Assembly (NCBI GenBank): GCA_934502885.1
Contig: CAKSUT010000013.1
Location: 1 to 63,292, forward strand
Length of the DNA: 63,292 nt
Source of the DNA: an uncultured Eubacteriales bacterium
GTDB lineage: Bacteria > Bacillota > Clostridia > Oscillospirales > CAG-382
Reading direction: 5' to 3'
Positions within the stretch are counted from its first letter, which is position 1. Each line of letters starts with the position of its first letter. Below the pieces are notes generated by a model. That model did not search any database. It was not told the origin of the DNA and saw only the letters and a program-made list of their open reading frames with translations. Position numbers and translations under genes: made by a program. Of this stretch, positions 41,250-50,059 are shown one piece after another.

Positions 41250-41530
41250 TTTTTAAGCTCCTTAAGTGCTTCCTCCACGTCGGAATAATGCTTTACGCTC
41301 GGGTCTTTTGAAATTCTTTCGGCTTCAAGCATTGCCGCAACGGTTTTCGCATTCGGCTTAACGTCTGTCTCGGAAAGTCTCACCTCGAACGGAAAACCGC
41401 CCACTCTGAGCGACTGCCGAAGAAATACATTGATTGCCGTTGTAAGATTCATGCCGAGTTCACCGTAAAGCGCTTCGCACTGCTTCTTTACCTCGCTGTC
41501 CATACGGACACTGAAATTCGTGCTTGCCAT
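41246..41530 (-). CDS. dinJ: RelB/DinJ-family antitoxin
   Basis: 94 residues with an N-terminal ribbon-helix-helix (MASTNFSVRMDSEVKKQCEA) typical of RelB/DinJ, and a C-terminal toxin-binding part rich in charge. It should bind YafQ and repress its own promoter at 41564-41592. ATG 41530 has AAAGGAG upstream. Confidence 0.93.
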   Translation of the reverse strand: MASTNFSVRMDSEVKKQCEALYGELGMNLTTAINVFLRQSLRVGGFPFEVRLSETDVKPNAKTVAAMLEAERISKDPSVKHYSDVEEALKELKK

Positions 41531-41563
41531 GATGTATGCTCCTTTGCACTTAATTACACTTAT

Positions 41564-41592
41564 ATTATACGCCTATTGCGTTGCAGAATCAA
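41564..41592 (-). promoter_or_regulatory. Promoter of the dinJ-yafQ operon
   Basis: Minus strand TTGATT (41587-41592), 17-base spacer, TATAAT (41564-41569), 34 bases before the antitoxin ATG; the AT-rich palindromic bases nearby may be the autoregulatory operator. Confidence 0.75.
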
Positions 41593-41655
41593 GCTTCCGG
41601 ACGCAAAATGTTGTAAATCAGATGTTAAATTTCTCGGCATTGCTCCGGTATGTTG

Positions 41656-41997
41656 TCACTGAATGCCGTCAACCAGAAACACTCTCACCTCGACCCCCTC
41701 CTTCTCACACGTCTCAATCACGAACCGAGTCCCCCGGGATTTCCCGTCCCAAAGGGCAAGGACGAGGTCGGCGGCGTCTATTATTTGAAGATTGCGCTTG
41801 AGCGGCGCACCCCTGCCGAAACGGCGGTAGTCCGGCAAAAACTCCGTGAGCTTTATCCCGTGAGCATTTGCGTATTCCCTTGCAAGCGTGTCAACGCCTT
41901 TCGCTCCGCCCGAGATTATTTCGTCCGTTTCCTCCGGCAGATACTTTCCGAGGTCGAGCTGTTCTATGCCTCTTGACCCTATTATTGCAACTTTCAT
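41656..41997 (-). CDS. SLOG-superfamily (DprA/YspA-like) nucleotide-binding protein
   Basis: About 113 residues starting at ATG 41997 (MKVAIIGSRG); a GTG at 42009 is an alternative and neither has a strong binding site. The SLOG signature is clear: VAIIGSRGI, IISGGAKGVDTLAREYA, YRRFGRGAPLKRNLQIIDAADLVLALWDGKSRGT. Such small SLOG proteins bind nucleotides or their derivatives and some serve as sensors in conflict systems. It is divergent from a small ribbon-helix-helix gene with a palindrome in between. Confidence 0.83.
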   Translation of the reverse strand: MKVAIIGSRGIEQLDLGKYLPEETDEIISGGAKGVDTLAREYANAHGIKLTEFLPDYRRFGRGAPLKRNLQIIDAADLVLALWDGKSRGTRFVIETCEKEGVEVRVFLVDGIQ

Positions 41998-42045
41998 GTT
42001 TTTTCTCACTTTCTATGCGTCATTATTGCGTCATTTGCGCATAAC

Positions 42046-42066
42046 ATTATACCACGGTGGTAAAAT
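42046..42066. promoter_or_regulatory. Palindromic operator between the SLOG and ribbon-helix-helix genes
   Basis: TACCAC-G-GTGGTA at 42050-42062, extending to ten-base arms with one mismatch (ATTATACCAC/GTGGTAAAAT). Its position between divergent genes and before an RHH gene suggests autoregulation. Confidence 0.6.
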
Positions 42067-42099
42067 AATGTCAATACTTCATCAAAGGTGAGTCATGAT

Positions 42100-42279
42100 A
42101 TGAAAGATAATCTTCCCCGTTACACTCTGCGTGTTTCGCAAATGCTCTTGGATAAGCTCGCCTACATCGCCGAATACGAGGGCAGAACCAAAAACAAAGA
42201 GCTTGAACAGCTGATAAAGAAGCGTGTTGCGGAATTTGAAAGCGAACACGGCAAAATTGAAGCGGAGAAAAATGATTGA
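42100..42279 (+). CDS. Small Arc-type ribbon-helix-helix protein, 59 aa
   Basis: ATG 42100 follows AAAGGTGAG by seven bases. The sequence (PRYTLRVSQMLLDKLAYIAEYEGRTKNKELEQLIKKRV) has the strand-helix-helix layout of Arc/MetJ proteins: beta strand RYTLRVS, helix A to EYEG, helix B with KNKELEQ. It is likely a DNA-binding dimer. It is a paralogue of the 57-aa protein at 42453-42626 and is separated from it by a terminator. Confidence 0.8.
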   Translation: MKDNLPRYTLRVSQMLLDKLAYIAEYEGRTKNKELEQLIKKRVAEFESEHGKIEAEKND

Positions 42280-42307
42280 GACCTGCGGCACTGTAGTTTG
42301 ACGGATT

Positions 42308-42332
42308 GCTCCCTGCGAATGGGAGCTTTTTT
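42308..42332 (+). terminator. Terminator between the two ribbon-helix-helix genes
   Basis: GCTCCC (42308-42313) pairs with GGGAGC (42321-42326), followed directly by six T. Confidence 0.9.
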
Positions 42333-42452
42333 GCTGTCAATTTCCGATTCGGTGAAGTCGGTGAACATACATTGAACACATTTTATGTCTAAACCTGCAA
42401 AATGACAACGAAATATTGTATAATAGCATTAAGATATTTTTGAGGTGATTAT

Positions 42453-42626
42453 ATGGCTACAAAGTGCCTGACAATACGAATTGACAGCGAAATGCTCGAC
42501 AAGCTTCACTGCGTTGCGGACTATGAGGGGCGCTCCGCCAACAGCGAAATTCTCATTCTCATTCGTGACGCAATCGAGAAGCACGAAAAAGAACACGGCA
42601 AAATAGAGTTCGGGAAGAAGGATTGA
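42453..42626 (+). CDS. Small Arc-type ribbon-helix-helix protein, 57 aa
   Basis: ATG 42453 follows TGAGGTGAT by five bases. Product MATKCLTIRIDSEMLDKLHC... then VADYEGRSANSEILILIRDAI and a charged end (EKHEKEHGKIEFGKKD). It shares the pattern of the 59-aa protein: L-T-I-R-I strand, E-M-L-D-K-L helix, YEGRSANSE turn, and the EHGKIE tail. A TATAAT at 42419-42424 may be its -10. Being this short it is easily missed by annotation. Confidence 0.8.
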   Translation: MATKCLTIRIDSEMLDKLHCVADYEGRSANSEILILIRDAIEKHEKEHGKIEFGKKD

Positions 42627-42710
42627 ACGCTTCCCCCCTCTGCCGCCTGATACGTGATTTGCACCGCTCTCGCAAGGGGCGGCTTTCGTGTTCGCAATAA
42701 GATAAAAAGA

Positions 42711-42752
42711 GCACCCGGGTACAGATTAAGCGTCCGGGTGCTTGCGTTTTTA
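42711..42752. terminator. Terminator between converging genes
   Basis: GCACCCGG (42711-42718) pairs with CCGGGTGC (42734-42741), then TTGCGTTTTT. Lies between the RHH gene and the beta-helix gene, which converge. Confidence 0.8.
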
Positions 42753-42778
42753 CGTGTTATGCGTGTTATGCTGCGTTA

Positions 42779-44260
42779 TCAATAATTAGTTTTTTCGGCT
42801 GCGACGATGATGTACTCGTTTCCGAGGTCGCCCAGTGCCTCGAGAGCCGCCTTTGTTTCGATTTCGGCATTGAAGTTTTTGCCGTTCTTCTGAATCATGA
42901 TGTGGCCTGCCGCCTGAACGAAAATGTTGTCGGTGTACTTGATCATACTGCCGCCGTCTGCGTATGCGGAAACGAGCTTGTTCTTGCTTCTGTCGAAAAT
43001 ATTGTTTGTCGCTTCAAAATTCTTTGTGTCGGGAGTGGTGCTGCCGTTTCTTATAAGGGCCGTAACTCCCGTATCGGGACGCTGATCATGACCGAAGCCG
43101 CCGCCCATTCTGAGGATATTGTTCTTGATATATATGCCGTCCTGACAAGAAGGCGCTTCCTCGCATGTGCCAACAAATATCTCTATTGCGTATACGCTTT
43201 TTTCAATCACATTGTTCATATAACGGATATTACTGTTTTTGACGTGCGACTTCTGTCCGGATTGATGAGTAACCGCTGCATCATATGCCTGCCTTATGTA
43301 GCAGTTGTCAACCGTGTAATCGACCGCCTGACCGTAAATCTCTATAGCGTTTCCGTAGGGAGTCGGCCATGTTCTGTTGTATGCGCCTATTTCGGTTTGG
43401 ATAGAGCCGCCTATCCAGTACATCTCGCAGTTCGACACGGTGAGTCCGGAGGTACTGCCGAAGCCGATGCCGTGAGAGCCGGCGTATGCGATTTCAAGGT
43501 TATCTATAGTCACGTTATCCGCCCTGTAATTGACGGCACATATCGTGTGCTTTTTCTTTGCCATCTCAATCTCGCCGTAAAGTGAGCCGGGGTTGCCTTC
43601 TTCACATCTGAGATACAGCTTGTGCGTACCCTTGTAGTCATGGTAGAAGGTCATGTTTTCGGTGAGGTCATGGTAGTCATTGAACTCGCGGTTTGCCCTG
43701 TAGTCGAGATGTATGCCGTTCGCCTCGTCCGAGCGGATGACCTTTCTCGCCTGATTCTCACCGTCGAAAACAACATTTCCGATATCGATATCGTATTCGT
43801 CTGCATATTCCCAAACATTTTTGACGTCGGTTTCGTGCCAAAGAGCAGGGTCTGCCGAGTTTTTGTCCCAACCGTATATACGGGGCTTCCTTCCCTCGCC
43901 GTATGCCGAATAGGTCACGCCGATTCTGACTACAAGCTGACCTCTGAAGAGGTCGCCTCTTCTGAAGAATACGCCGTCGCCGGGTGCGAGCTCGTCGGTA
44001 CTTGCTCTTGCGAGAGTACGCCAAGCCGTAGTCTCCGAAAGACCGTCTGCGGAGTCGTCGCCGTCATTGCTGACATAGTACTTTTTTCCCTTAACGGTAA
44101 CCTCGGTTTTCGTGTTTCTTATCTCCTCTATACGCTTTGCCGCAACGGAATCGATACCTTCGATAATCTCCTCCGGCGTGAGTGTCAAGGCCGCACAGCG
44201 AAGCTCTCCTACGTAATCTTTCGCCGTAACGGCATCCTTTGAAAGCTCAAATTTTCCCAT
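42779..44260 (-). CDS. Right-handed beta-helix protein, signal-less tandem copy
   Basis: 493 residues from ATG 44260 (GGAGGTAGTGAT upstream). The protein is colinear with the C-terminal half of its upstream neighbour: MGKFELSKDAVTAKDYVGELR here against VKKFELSADAKTAKDYIAELR there, and then through the parallel beta-helix repeats (GIGFGSTSGLTVSNCEMYWIGG, IEIYGQAVDYTVDNCYI, GGFGHDQRPDTGVTALIRNG) to the end LGNEYIIVAAEKTNY. It lacks the signal peptide and SLH modules, so as it stands it would stay in the cytoplasm unless exported otherwise. A 5' truncated duplication is the simplest origin, yet the frame and ribosome binding site are intact. Confidence 0.82.
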   Translation of the reverse strand: MGKFELSKDAVTAKDYVGELRCAALTLTPEEIIEGIDSVAAKRIEEIRNTKTEVTVKGKKYYVSNDGDDSADGLSETTAWRTLARASTDELAPGDGVFFRRGDLFRGQLVVRIGVTYSAYGEGRKPRIYGWDKNSADPALWHETDVKNVWEYADEYDIDIGNVVFDGENQARKVIRSDEANGIHLDYRANREFNDYHDLTENMTFYHDYKGTHKLYLRCEEGNPGSLYGEIEMAKKKHTICAVNYRADNVTIDNLEIAYAGSHGIGFGSTSGLTVSNCEMYWIGGSIQTEIGAYNRTWPTPYGNAIEIYGQAVDYTVDNCYIRQAYDAAVTHQSGQKSHVKNSNIRYMNNVIEKSVYAIEIFVGTCEEAPSCQDGIYIKNNILRMGGGFGHDQRPDTGVTALIRNGSTTPDTKNFEATNNIFDRSKNKLVSAYADGGSMIKYTDNIFVQAAGHIMIQKNGKNFNAEIETKAALEALGDLGNEYIIVAAEKTNY

Positions 44261-44275
44261 ATCACTACCTCCAAA

Positions 44276-44310
44276 CTACCTGCCGCCGAAAGAAATGCAA
44301 CGGCAGGTAG
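44276..44310 (-). terminator. Hairpin between the two beta-helix genes
   Basis: CTACCTGCCG and CGGCAGGTAG pair perfectly (ten bp, 15-base loop). On the minus strand it is followed by only TTT and then the ribosome binding site of the downstream gene, so it may be an attenuator or processing stem rather than a strong terminator. Confidence 0.5.
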
Positions 44311-44324
44311 TATTCACATCTTTA

Positions 44325-47291
44325 TCAGTAATTCAGCTTATCGGCCGAAACGATTATGAACTCATTGTTCTTGTCGCCGAGGGCTTCAAGTCCGGATCTT
44401 ATTCCGACATCGGAAAAGAAATTCGTTCCGTTCTTTTGAATTACAACATAACCCGCAGCCTGAACGAAGAGGTTGTCGGTGTAAACCAGCATACTGCCGC
44501 CGTCGGTGTGTGCGGAAACAATCTTTCCTTTGCTTCTGTCGAAGATGTTATTCGTTGCGGTAAAGTTCTTTGTGTTTTTCGTGATACCGCCGTTTCTGAT
44601 GATTGCTGTGACTCCGGTGTCGGGACGCTGATCGTGACCGAAGCCGCCGCCTTTTCTGAGGATGTTGTTCTCGATATAAATATCCTCATGTACCGATCTA
44701 CCGTCTTCGTCCTCGCCGACGAATATCTCGATGTCGTATACGCACTTCTCAATTACATTGTTTGTGTAATGAACATTCTTATGTTTTCCAACACCGGACT
44801 GATGTGTTACACCGGCATCGTATGCCTGCCAAATATAGCAATTGTCAACCGTATAATCAACCGCAGAACCGTATATCTCAATTGCGTTTCCGTATGGGGT
44901 CGGCCATGTTCTGTTATATGCTCCTATTTCCGTCTGGATAGAGCCGCCTATCCACTTAAGCTCACAGTTCGTGACGGTAAGTCCCGAGGTTTCGCCGAAG
45001 CCGATACCATGTGAACCGGCATAAGCGATTTCAAGGTTGTCAATCGTTACGTTCCTTGCGGTGCCGCCCTGAATGGTGTGTTCCTTCTTTGCCATCTCGA
45101 TTTCCTTGTAGAGTGAGCCGGGGTTCCCTGCCTCGCAACGAAGGTAAATCTTGCCTGTACCCTTGTAGTCGTGGTAGAAGGTCATGTTCTCGGTGAGGTC
45201 ATGGTAATCATTGAACTCGCGGTTTGCTCTGTAGTCGAGATGCTTGCCGTCCTTTTCGTCCGAACGGATAACCTTCCTTGCGGTTGTTGCGTCGTCAAAT
45301 ACGATGTTACCTATATCCAAGGTGTATTTTTCGGCATACTCCCATACGCTCTTGACATCGGTTTCCTTCCAGAGTGAGGGATCTGCGGAGTTCTTATCCC
45401 AGCCGTAAATCTTCGGCTTTGCACCATCGCCGTATGCGGAGTAGGTAACGCCCGTTCTCGCTCTTATCTGACCCCTGAAAAGGTCACCTCTCTTGAAGAG
45501 TACGGCGTCTCCGGGATTGAGGCTCGTCGTACTTACCTTCTTAAGTGACTGCCATGCGGTAGCTTCGGAAAGTCCGTCGGCAGTATCGTCGCCGTCTGCG
45601 GCGACATAGTAGGTTTTGCCGGTAACGGTAATATTTGTCTTTGTGTTTCTTATTTCGTCTATACGTTTCTCGGAGATAAGATCTATTCCCTCTGTAACAG
45701 CTTCTGCTGTGAGCGTTGAAGCGGACTTGCGAAGCTCGGCGATATAGTCCTTAGCCGTCTTTGCGTCGGCGGAAAGCTCGAACTTCTTCACTGTCTTGTC
45801 AACCGTCCAAACAGTCTTTCCGTCAACGGTGCTTTCACTTGAGCCGGCAATGATGTAATCCTTTGCCCAGTGAGTTGCAACGTCATTGAACTTGTTTGCA
45901 AAGTCTGCGCTTTCTGCGGTTTTTCTGCCGAGGAAACGATCGGTCATGGTGACAAACTCCGCCCTCGTTATCGTACCCTTGGGACGGAAGGTACCGTCGC
46001 TGTAGCCGTTTACGATGCCGATTGAGGCGAGAGCCGCTATTGCTTCAAGGTTGTTCTTAGCGGTGACGTCCGAGAAAGAGGGAACTCTTACGGTATCGGA
46101 TTTGCCGAGCTGATAGAGAAGTCCGCAAACTTCTTCGCGTGTGATTGGAGCAGTCGGTGTGATAACACCGCCCTTTTTCTCCATGAAATCGAGAAGTCCG
46201 AGACTCTCGAGATACGCAACGTTTGAAAAGTACCATGCGTCTTTCGGAAGGTCGGTGAGCTTTGTTTCGTACTTGCCGCTTTTTATCTCGTCCTCTGCTG
46301 CGATAAGACGGGAGATCATCGTTATCGCTTCGGCGCGGGTTATGGTGTTCTGCGGACGGAAAGTACCGTCGGAATAGCCGTTGATGAATGCACCCTCCGC
46401 TCTGACTTCGATTTTCTTTTTGGCATCCGCAGCGTCGGGATCGTATTTCTTTACCTCGTCGAACTTGGAAAACCAATCGGATTTTGCGAGAGGATAACGG
46501 GAAACGTCGAGAATGCGCTTGCCCTCGACTCGATTCTGTGAGTCGTCTCCCACGCAATTTACGACAGTGCCGCCGAGTATTGTGATATATGCGTCGCCCT
46601 TGACGGTCTTGTCCGCACCGTCGGAGCCGTTGTTGTTGCCGCCGTTTATCGAGCCGATGTTGCCGCCGTAAACCGTTATGTGCGTCGAACCCCAGATGTC
46701 GGCATTTCTCGAGCCGCCGCAGATTGATGAGTACGTGCCGCTGTAAACCGTGACGTTTGTGTCTCCGTCAACGCCGACGTTCGTGTCTCCGCCGCCTCTT
46801 ATAAGAAAGTCGGTCTTCACACCCTCGTCTCTGTAGACTCTGATTCCCTTACCCATGACAAGATTGTGACCCTTTGCGTTGAGGTAAGCATAGTCTCTTG
46901 TTATCCTGAAGGTGATGTACTCTATTCTGAGAGGACCGTCGGGGTTGAGTGCGCGATTCCAGACAAAGGTTGAGTTTTCGTCGTAACCGGTTATGGTTAT
47001 TTCCTTCATTCCGTCGGCTTCTTTTGCAAACCATGTGGCGCCTTTTTCGGGAGTGTAGGTGTCAACGACTGCGACCGTGCCGCCTTCGAGACCGAGAATT
47101 TCAAACGCTCTTGTCAGCGAGGACACGGGGATATCCTTTGTTGAGCCGTCGTTGTCATCGTTTCCGGTGTCGTCAAGGTAAACAATTTTGCCTTCATAAT
47201 CGCTCTCATCGAACGCAGATACGAAAGGCATTGCGGTAATGACAAGAAATACCGCAAGAAGAGCTGCAAACAGACGTGTGTGTTTTTTCAT
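44325..47291 (-). CDS. Secreted SLH / right-handed beta-helix surface protein
   Basis: 988 residues from ATG 47291 (AAGGAG seven bases upstream). Signal peptide to about residue 26 (LFAALLAVFLVITAMPFVSA). Residues 30-270 hold a first glycine-rich beta-solenoid (VTVYSGTYSSICGGS, ITVYGGNIGSINGG). Three SLH modules follow at about 290-480 (INGYSDGTFRPQNTITRAEA, and INGYSDGTFRPKGTITRAE-like). The C-terminal 480 residues are a parallel beta-helix of the pectate-lyase-like type. It probably binds the cell wall through the SLH modules and a polysaccharide through the helix; whether it is an enzyme is not clear. The downstream gene is a copy of its last half. Confidence 0.88.
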   Translation of the reverse strand: MKKHTRLFAALLAVFLVITAMPFVSAFDESDYEGKIVYLDDTGNDDNDGSTKDIPVSSLTRAFEILGLEGGTVAVVDTYTPEKGATWFAKEADGMKEITITGYDENSTFVWNRALNPDGPLRIEYITFRITRDYAYLNAKGHNLVMGKGIRVYRDEGVKTDFLIRGGGDTNVGVDGDTNVTVYSGTYSSICGGSRNADIWGSTHITVYGGNIGSINGGNNNGSDGADKTVKGDAYITILGGTVVNCVGDDSQNRVEGKRILDVSRYPLAKSDWFSKFDEVKKYDPDAADAKKKIEVRAEGAFINGYSDGTFRPQNTITRAEAITMISRLIAAEDEIKSGKYETKLTDLPKDAWYFSNVAYLESLGLLDFMEKKGGVITPTAPITREEVCGLLYQLGKSDTVRVPSFSDVTAKNNLEAIAALASIGIVNGYSDGTFRPKGTITRAEFVTMTDRFLGRKTAESADFANKFNDVATHWAKDYIIAGSSESTVDGKTVWTVDKTVKKFELSADAKTAKDYIAELRKSASTLTAEAVTEGIDLISEKRIDEIRNTKTNITVTGKTYYVAADGDDTADGLSEATAWQSLKKVSTTSLNPGDAVLFKRGDLFRGQIRARTGVTYSAYGDGAKPKIYGWDKNSADPSLWKETDVKSVWEYAEKYTLDIGNIVFDDATTARKVIRSDEKDGKHLDYRANREFNDYHDLTENMTFYHDYKGTGKIYLRCEAGNPGSLYKEIEMAKKEHTIQGGTARNVTIDNLEIAYAGSHGIGFGETSGLTVTNCELKWIGGSIQTEIGAYNRTWPTPYGNAIEIYGSAVDYTVDNCYIWQAYDAGVTHQSGVGKHKNVHYTNNVIEKCVYDIEIFVGEDEDGRSVHEDIYIENNILRKGGGFGHDQRPDTGVTAIIRNGGITKNTKNFTATNNIFDRSKGKIVSAHTDGGSMLVYTDNLFVQAAGYVVIQKNGTNFFSDVGIRSGLEALGDKNNEFIIVSADKLNY

Positions 47292-47338
47292 GTTGTTTCT
47301 CCTTTTCATTGCAAAATTAGGCTTACACCCGTAACTAT

Positions 47339-47367
47339 ATTATACACTGTAAAATTGTAGAAGTCAA
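47339..47367 (-). promoter_or_regulatory. Promoter of the SLH/beta-helix gene
   Basis: Minus strand TTGACT (47362-47367), 17-base spacer, TATAAT (47339-47344), about 48 bases before the ATG. Confidence 0.83.
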
Positions 47368-47406
47368 CATAAAAAACGCCAATTTGCCGCAAAAAAATTG
47401 CGTTTT

Positions 47407-48390
47407 TTAACAATCATTTGCGCTTTGTTTATATTTATGCACGACTGATTTCACATATCGCAGTGCGTCGAGTTGGTCGGGATCAAAGGTAGAATCGAAA
47501 TTGAGGGCAATTTCTACGGTGACTGCCGCACCGATGTCGGTGAGCGTTTTTATGTACTTTGCAAGGTTCTCCTTGGAAATCTTACATCCCGGTTCACCCC
47601 ACGCATGAAATTGATTGCCGTCAGAGGACAGACCGAGTGGAGCAAGGATGTGGCAGAGTGCGCCGTCGGCGAACTTACCGTTTTCGGGGTAAATGTTGAA
47701 GTCGGTGTATTCTCCGGCAATATAATCCTCATCTATAAAGTTTTTTTCAAAGCCGGGACGTATTCCGTTATTGAAAGCAATTGCCGCTTCGGGATTGCCC
47801 TTCCTGCAGGCGTCGTAATAGCGGCGTAGAAGGCGGTCGCTGTAGTTAAATTTGAACACGCATTTTTCGTTATAACAGCCGTCGAACCACCAGCCGCTGA
47901 TTTTGTTGCCGTAGCGGACGGCGTATTCCTCAACTACCGACGCCCATTTTTCGACGAAGCTCTCGCTTACGTTCTCTCTCGGTTCGACGAAGCCGAATTT
48001 TCTGCCTATGCTCTCTTTTTTCCACGGACCGTCGCCCGTAAAGTAGAGAAAGAGCTTTATACCGTACCTTGAGAGCGATTTTGCAAGGTCGAGAGGGAGA
48101 TCTCTGAACGAGCAAGCCTGACCCGGCTTTGTGCCGGCTATTCTGTCAAAGGTTTCGTTGGGAGCGGCGAGGTATTCGGTCCCCTGCATAAGCGTGAAAA
48201 CGTAATAAGACGCACCGGCTTCATTGAGCTGATGTGCGATTTTGTCGGTATCGACTCCGTCAACGAGCTCGTTCCAGCCGACGACACCTCTTCCTTGATT
48301 TACTGCCTTTTCGGGGTTGTTTTGCTGTGTGTAGAGAAAATGATTGAACACGCCGTAGTGTCCCGAGAGTACCTCGAGTCCTTTAATCAT
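47407..48390 (-). CDS. GH29-like alpha-L-fucosidase-family protein, cytoplasmic
   Basis: 327 residues, ATG 48390 with GAGGAAAAA upstream. HYGVFNHFLYT, GASYYVFTLMQGTEYLAAPN and KISGWWFDGCY follow the order of GH29-type (alpha/beta)8 barrels; the aspartate of WWFDG corresponds to the GH29 nucleophile. It lacks a signal peptide and is shorter than typical GH29 enzymes (about 450), missing the C-terminal beta domain. It may act on imported oligosaccharides. It stands upstream of the SLH/beta-helix genes on the same strand, which have their own promoter. Confidence 0.75.
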   Translation of the reverse strand: MIKGLEVLSGHYGVFNHFLYTQQNNPEKAVNQGRGVVGWNELVDGVDTDKIAHQLNEAGASYYVFTLMQGTEYLAAPNETFDRIAGTKPGQACSFRDLPLDLAKSLSRYGIKLFLYFTGDGPWKKESIGRKFGFVEPRENVSESFVEKWASVVEEYAVRYGNKISGWWFDGCYNEKCVFKFNYSDRLLRRYYDACRKGNPEAAIAFNNGIRPGFEKNFIDEDYIAGEYTDFNIYPENGKFADGALCHILAPLGLSSDGNQFHAWGEPGCKISKENLAKYIKTLTDIGAAVTVEIALNFDSTFDPDQLDALRYVKSVVHKYKQSANDC

Positions 48391-48655
48391 GATTTTTCCT
48401 CCTTATTGCCTGCAGCATACCTGCGGTAAGTCTGCGGTTTTTCAGTCCCGATTATAATCTTCGAAACGCCGTTTGTCAACCGCTGAGTCCGAACACGACA
48501 AAATTGCAAAACTTCGTGACAAAATATTTAAACTTTTCGGTATTCGACGGTAATTTTTAATGAGAGGTAATGCTTTATTCACCATGTTTGCGATTTACCG
48601 ATAATAGCACAAAAAACGGGAGTGTTCTTCGTCAAAAATTTAGCGAAAAATTAAC

Positions 48656-48684
48656 TTGCCAAAATGAATGAAACGTGGTATACT
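48656..48684 (+). promoter_or_regulatory. Promoter of the V-type ATPase operon
   Basis: TTGCCA (48656-48661), 17-base spacer, TATACT (48679-48684), 45 bases before the first ATG. Confidence 0.8.
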
Positions 48685-48729
48685 TATACAATAAAATCGT
48701 AGTATCGGTACATGCAGGAGGGAGCCGCA

Positions 48730-49047
48730 ATGAATCAAACCGAAGCGATACTCAAAATAATAGAAGCCGAGAAAGCGGCGAAATCGCACCTCTCGGAGCT
48801 TGAAGAAAAGAAAGTGTGCTTTGCCGGGGAGACAAAGCGCATAATCGAGGCGATAAAAGCCGAAGCTTACAAAAACGCCGATGCCGAGATAGAGAGGCGC
48901 AAAGCGGAATTTGCAAGGTCTCAGACGGCACGTGTCGAAAAAGAGAAGAAAAAGTGCGCCGAGGAAATCTCACTTATCGAACGCAAAAAGAAAGAATCTC
49001 TCGAAGCTGCGGCGGAAGAATGCTTCCGTGAGATAGTCGGCGGTTAA
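48730..49047 (+). CDS. ntpH: V-type ATP synthase subunit H/G (peripheral stalk)
   Basis: 105 residues from ATG 48730 (GGAGGGAG five bases upstream). The protein is one long charged helix (EAILKIIEAEKAAKSHLSELEEK, RIIEAIKAEAYKNADAEIERRKAE), as expected for the stalk subunit that pairs with subunit E. It is the first gene of a nine-gene operon; the next gene starts 13 bases after its stop. The E. hirae name for this helix could be ntpF or ntpH; I use ntpH only as a label. Confidence 0.8.
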   Translation: MNQTEAILKIIEAEKAAKSHLSELEEKKVCFAGETKRIIEAIKAEAYKNADAEIERRKAEFARSQTARVEKEKKKCAEEISLIERKKKESLEAAAEECFREIVGG

Positions 49048-49060
49048 GGGGGCGGGCAAT

Positions 49061-50056
49061 ATGGCTTCACCGTTTCCTTATTCGGCGATAATCGCAAAGT
49101 GCCGTGCAATGTCGGCAAAGCTTCTCAGGTACGACGACTACGCTGCTCTTTGCTCGTCGTCGGGACTTTCCGAGGCGGCGGCGTACCTTTCGCAGCACGG
49201 ACTTTACAGCGATGAGCTTTCGGGCGTTTCGCTTTCATACATAAACAGAAGCAGTCTCGAGGAGCTGTTTGCTCACGGCTTCGACCGCATCTGCGGAGAG
49301 CTTCTTACCTTCGCCGGCGGCGACCTTAAACGTGTTATCGGCGTCGTCACCAAGAAGCGTGAGGTGGCAAGACTCATCGACCGTGCTTTCATATGCGCCT
49401 CGGGAAATACGGCGGAGGGTGTGAAAGCCGAGAGCACGGAGGATTTCCTCAATTCGGTTCGGGGTACGGTGTATTCCGATATCGCCGTGCGGTGCGTCCG
49501 TGACGGAAAGCTCGACTGCAACCGCCTTGAGTCTGCACTCTATTCGCACTACTTCGAGAGCCTTTCCGAAGCGGCGTCGGGCGCCGGGGACGAAGATGTC
49601 GCCGATATGATAGACACGCTTATCGATTACAGAAGCATCGATGTCATACTCCGTGCAAGAAAGAACTTCGGCATGAGCGCAGAGGCGATATATCCGTTTC
49701 TTCCGCCGAACACCGCCGACTGCAAAAAGGGCGGCAAACGCTTCACAAGAGCGGAGCTTATGTCGTTCTGCTCACTCGGCGAGGAGGAACTTCGCAAGAA
49801 GCTCGAAAAGCGTTTCGGCTCGGATTTCTCGGAAAAGAATTACCTTGACGCAAACTACAGGAATATGTTCCTTTACAAATATTACAGAAAAGCCTTCGCA
49901 AGCATGAAGCCCTCGTTCGGCGTGCCTTTCGCCTTTATAGGACTTTGCGAAACGGAGCTTACAAATCTCGTACACATAATAGAGGGTCTGCGGTATAAGC
50001 TGCCGCCCGAAAAGATTCTCGAATGTGTGTCGGCAATGCAAGAGGTGAGAACGTAA
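49061..50056 (+). CDS. ntpC: V-type ATP synthase subunit C (AC39/d type)
   Basis: 331 residues, all-helical. Begins PFPYSAIIAKCRAMSAKLLRYDDY and ends YRKAFASMKPSFGVPFAFIGLCETELTNLVHIIEGLRYKLPPEKI, the typical ends of subunit C, which joins the rotor ring to the central stalk. Three bases separate it from subunit I. Confidence 0.9.
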   Translation: MASPFPYSAIIAKCRAMSAKLLRYDDYAALCSSSGLSEAAAYLSQHGLYSDELSGVSLSYINRSSLEELFAHGFDRICGELLTFAGGDLKRVIGVVTKKREVARLIDRAFICASGNTAEGVKAESTEDFLNSVRGTVYSDIAVRCVRDGKLDCNRLESALYSHYFESLSEAASGAGDEDVADMIDTLIDYRSIDVILRARKNFGMSAEAIYPFLPPNTADCKKGGKRFTRAELMSFCSLGEEELRKKLEKRFGSDFSEKNYLDANYRNMFLYKYYRKAFASMKPSFGVPFAFIGLCETELTNLVHIIEGLRYKLPPEKILECVSAMQEVRT

Positions 50057-50059
50057 GGC

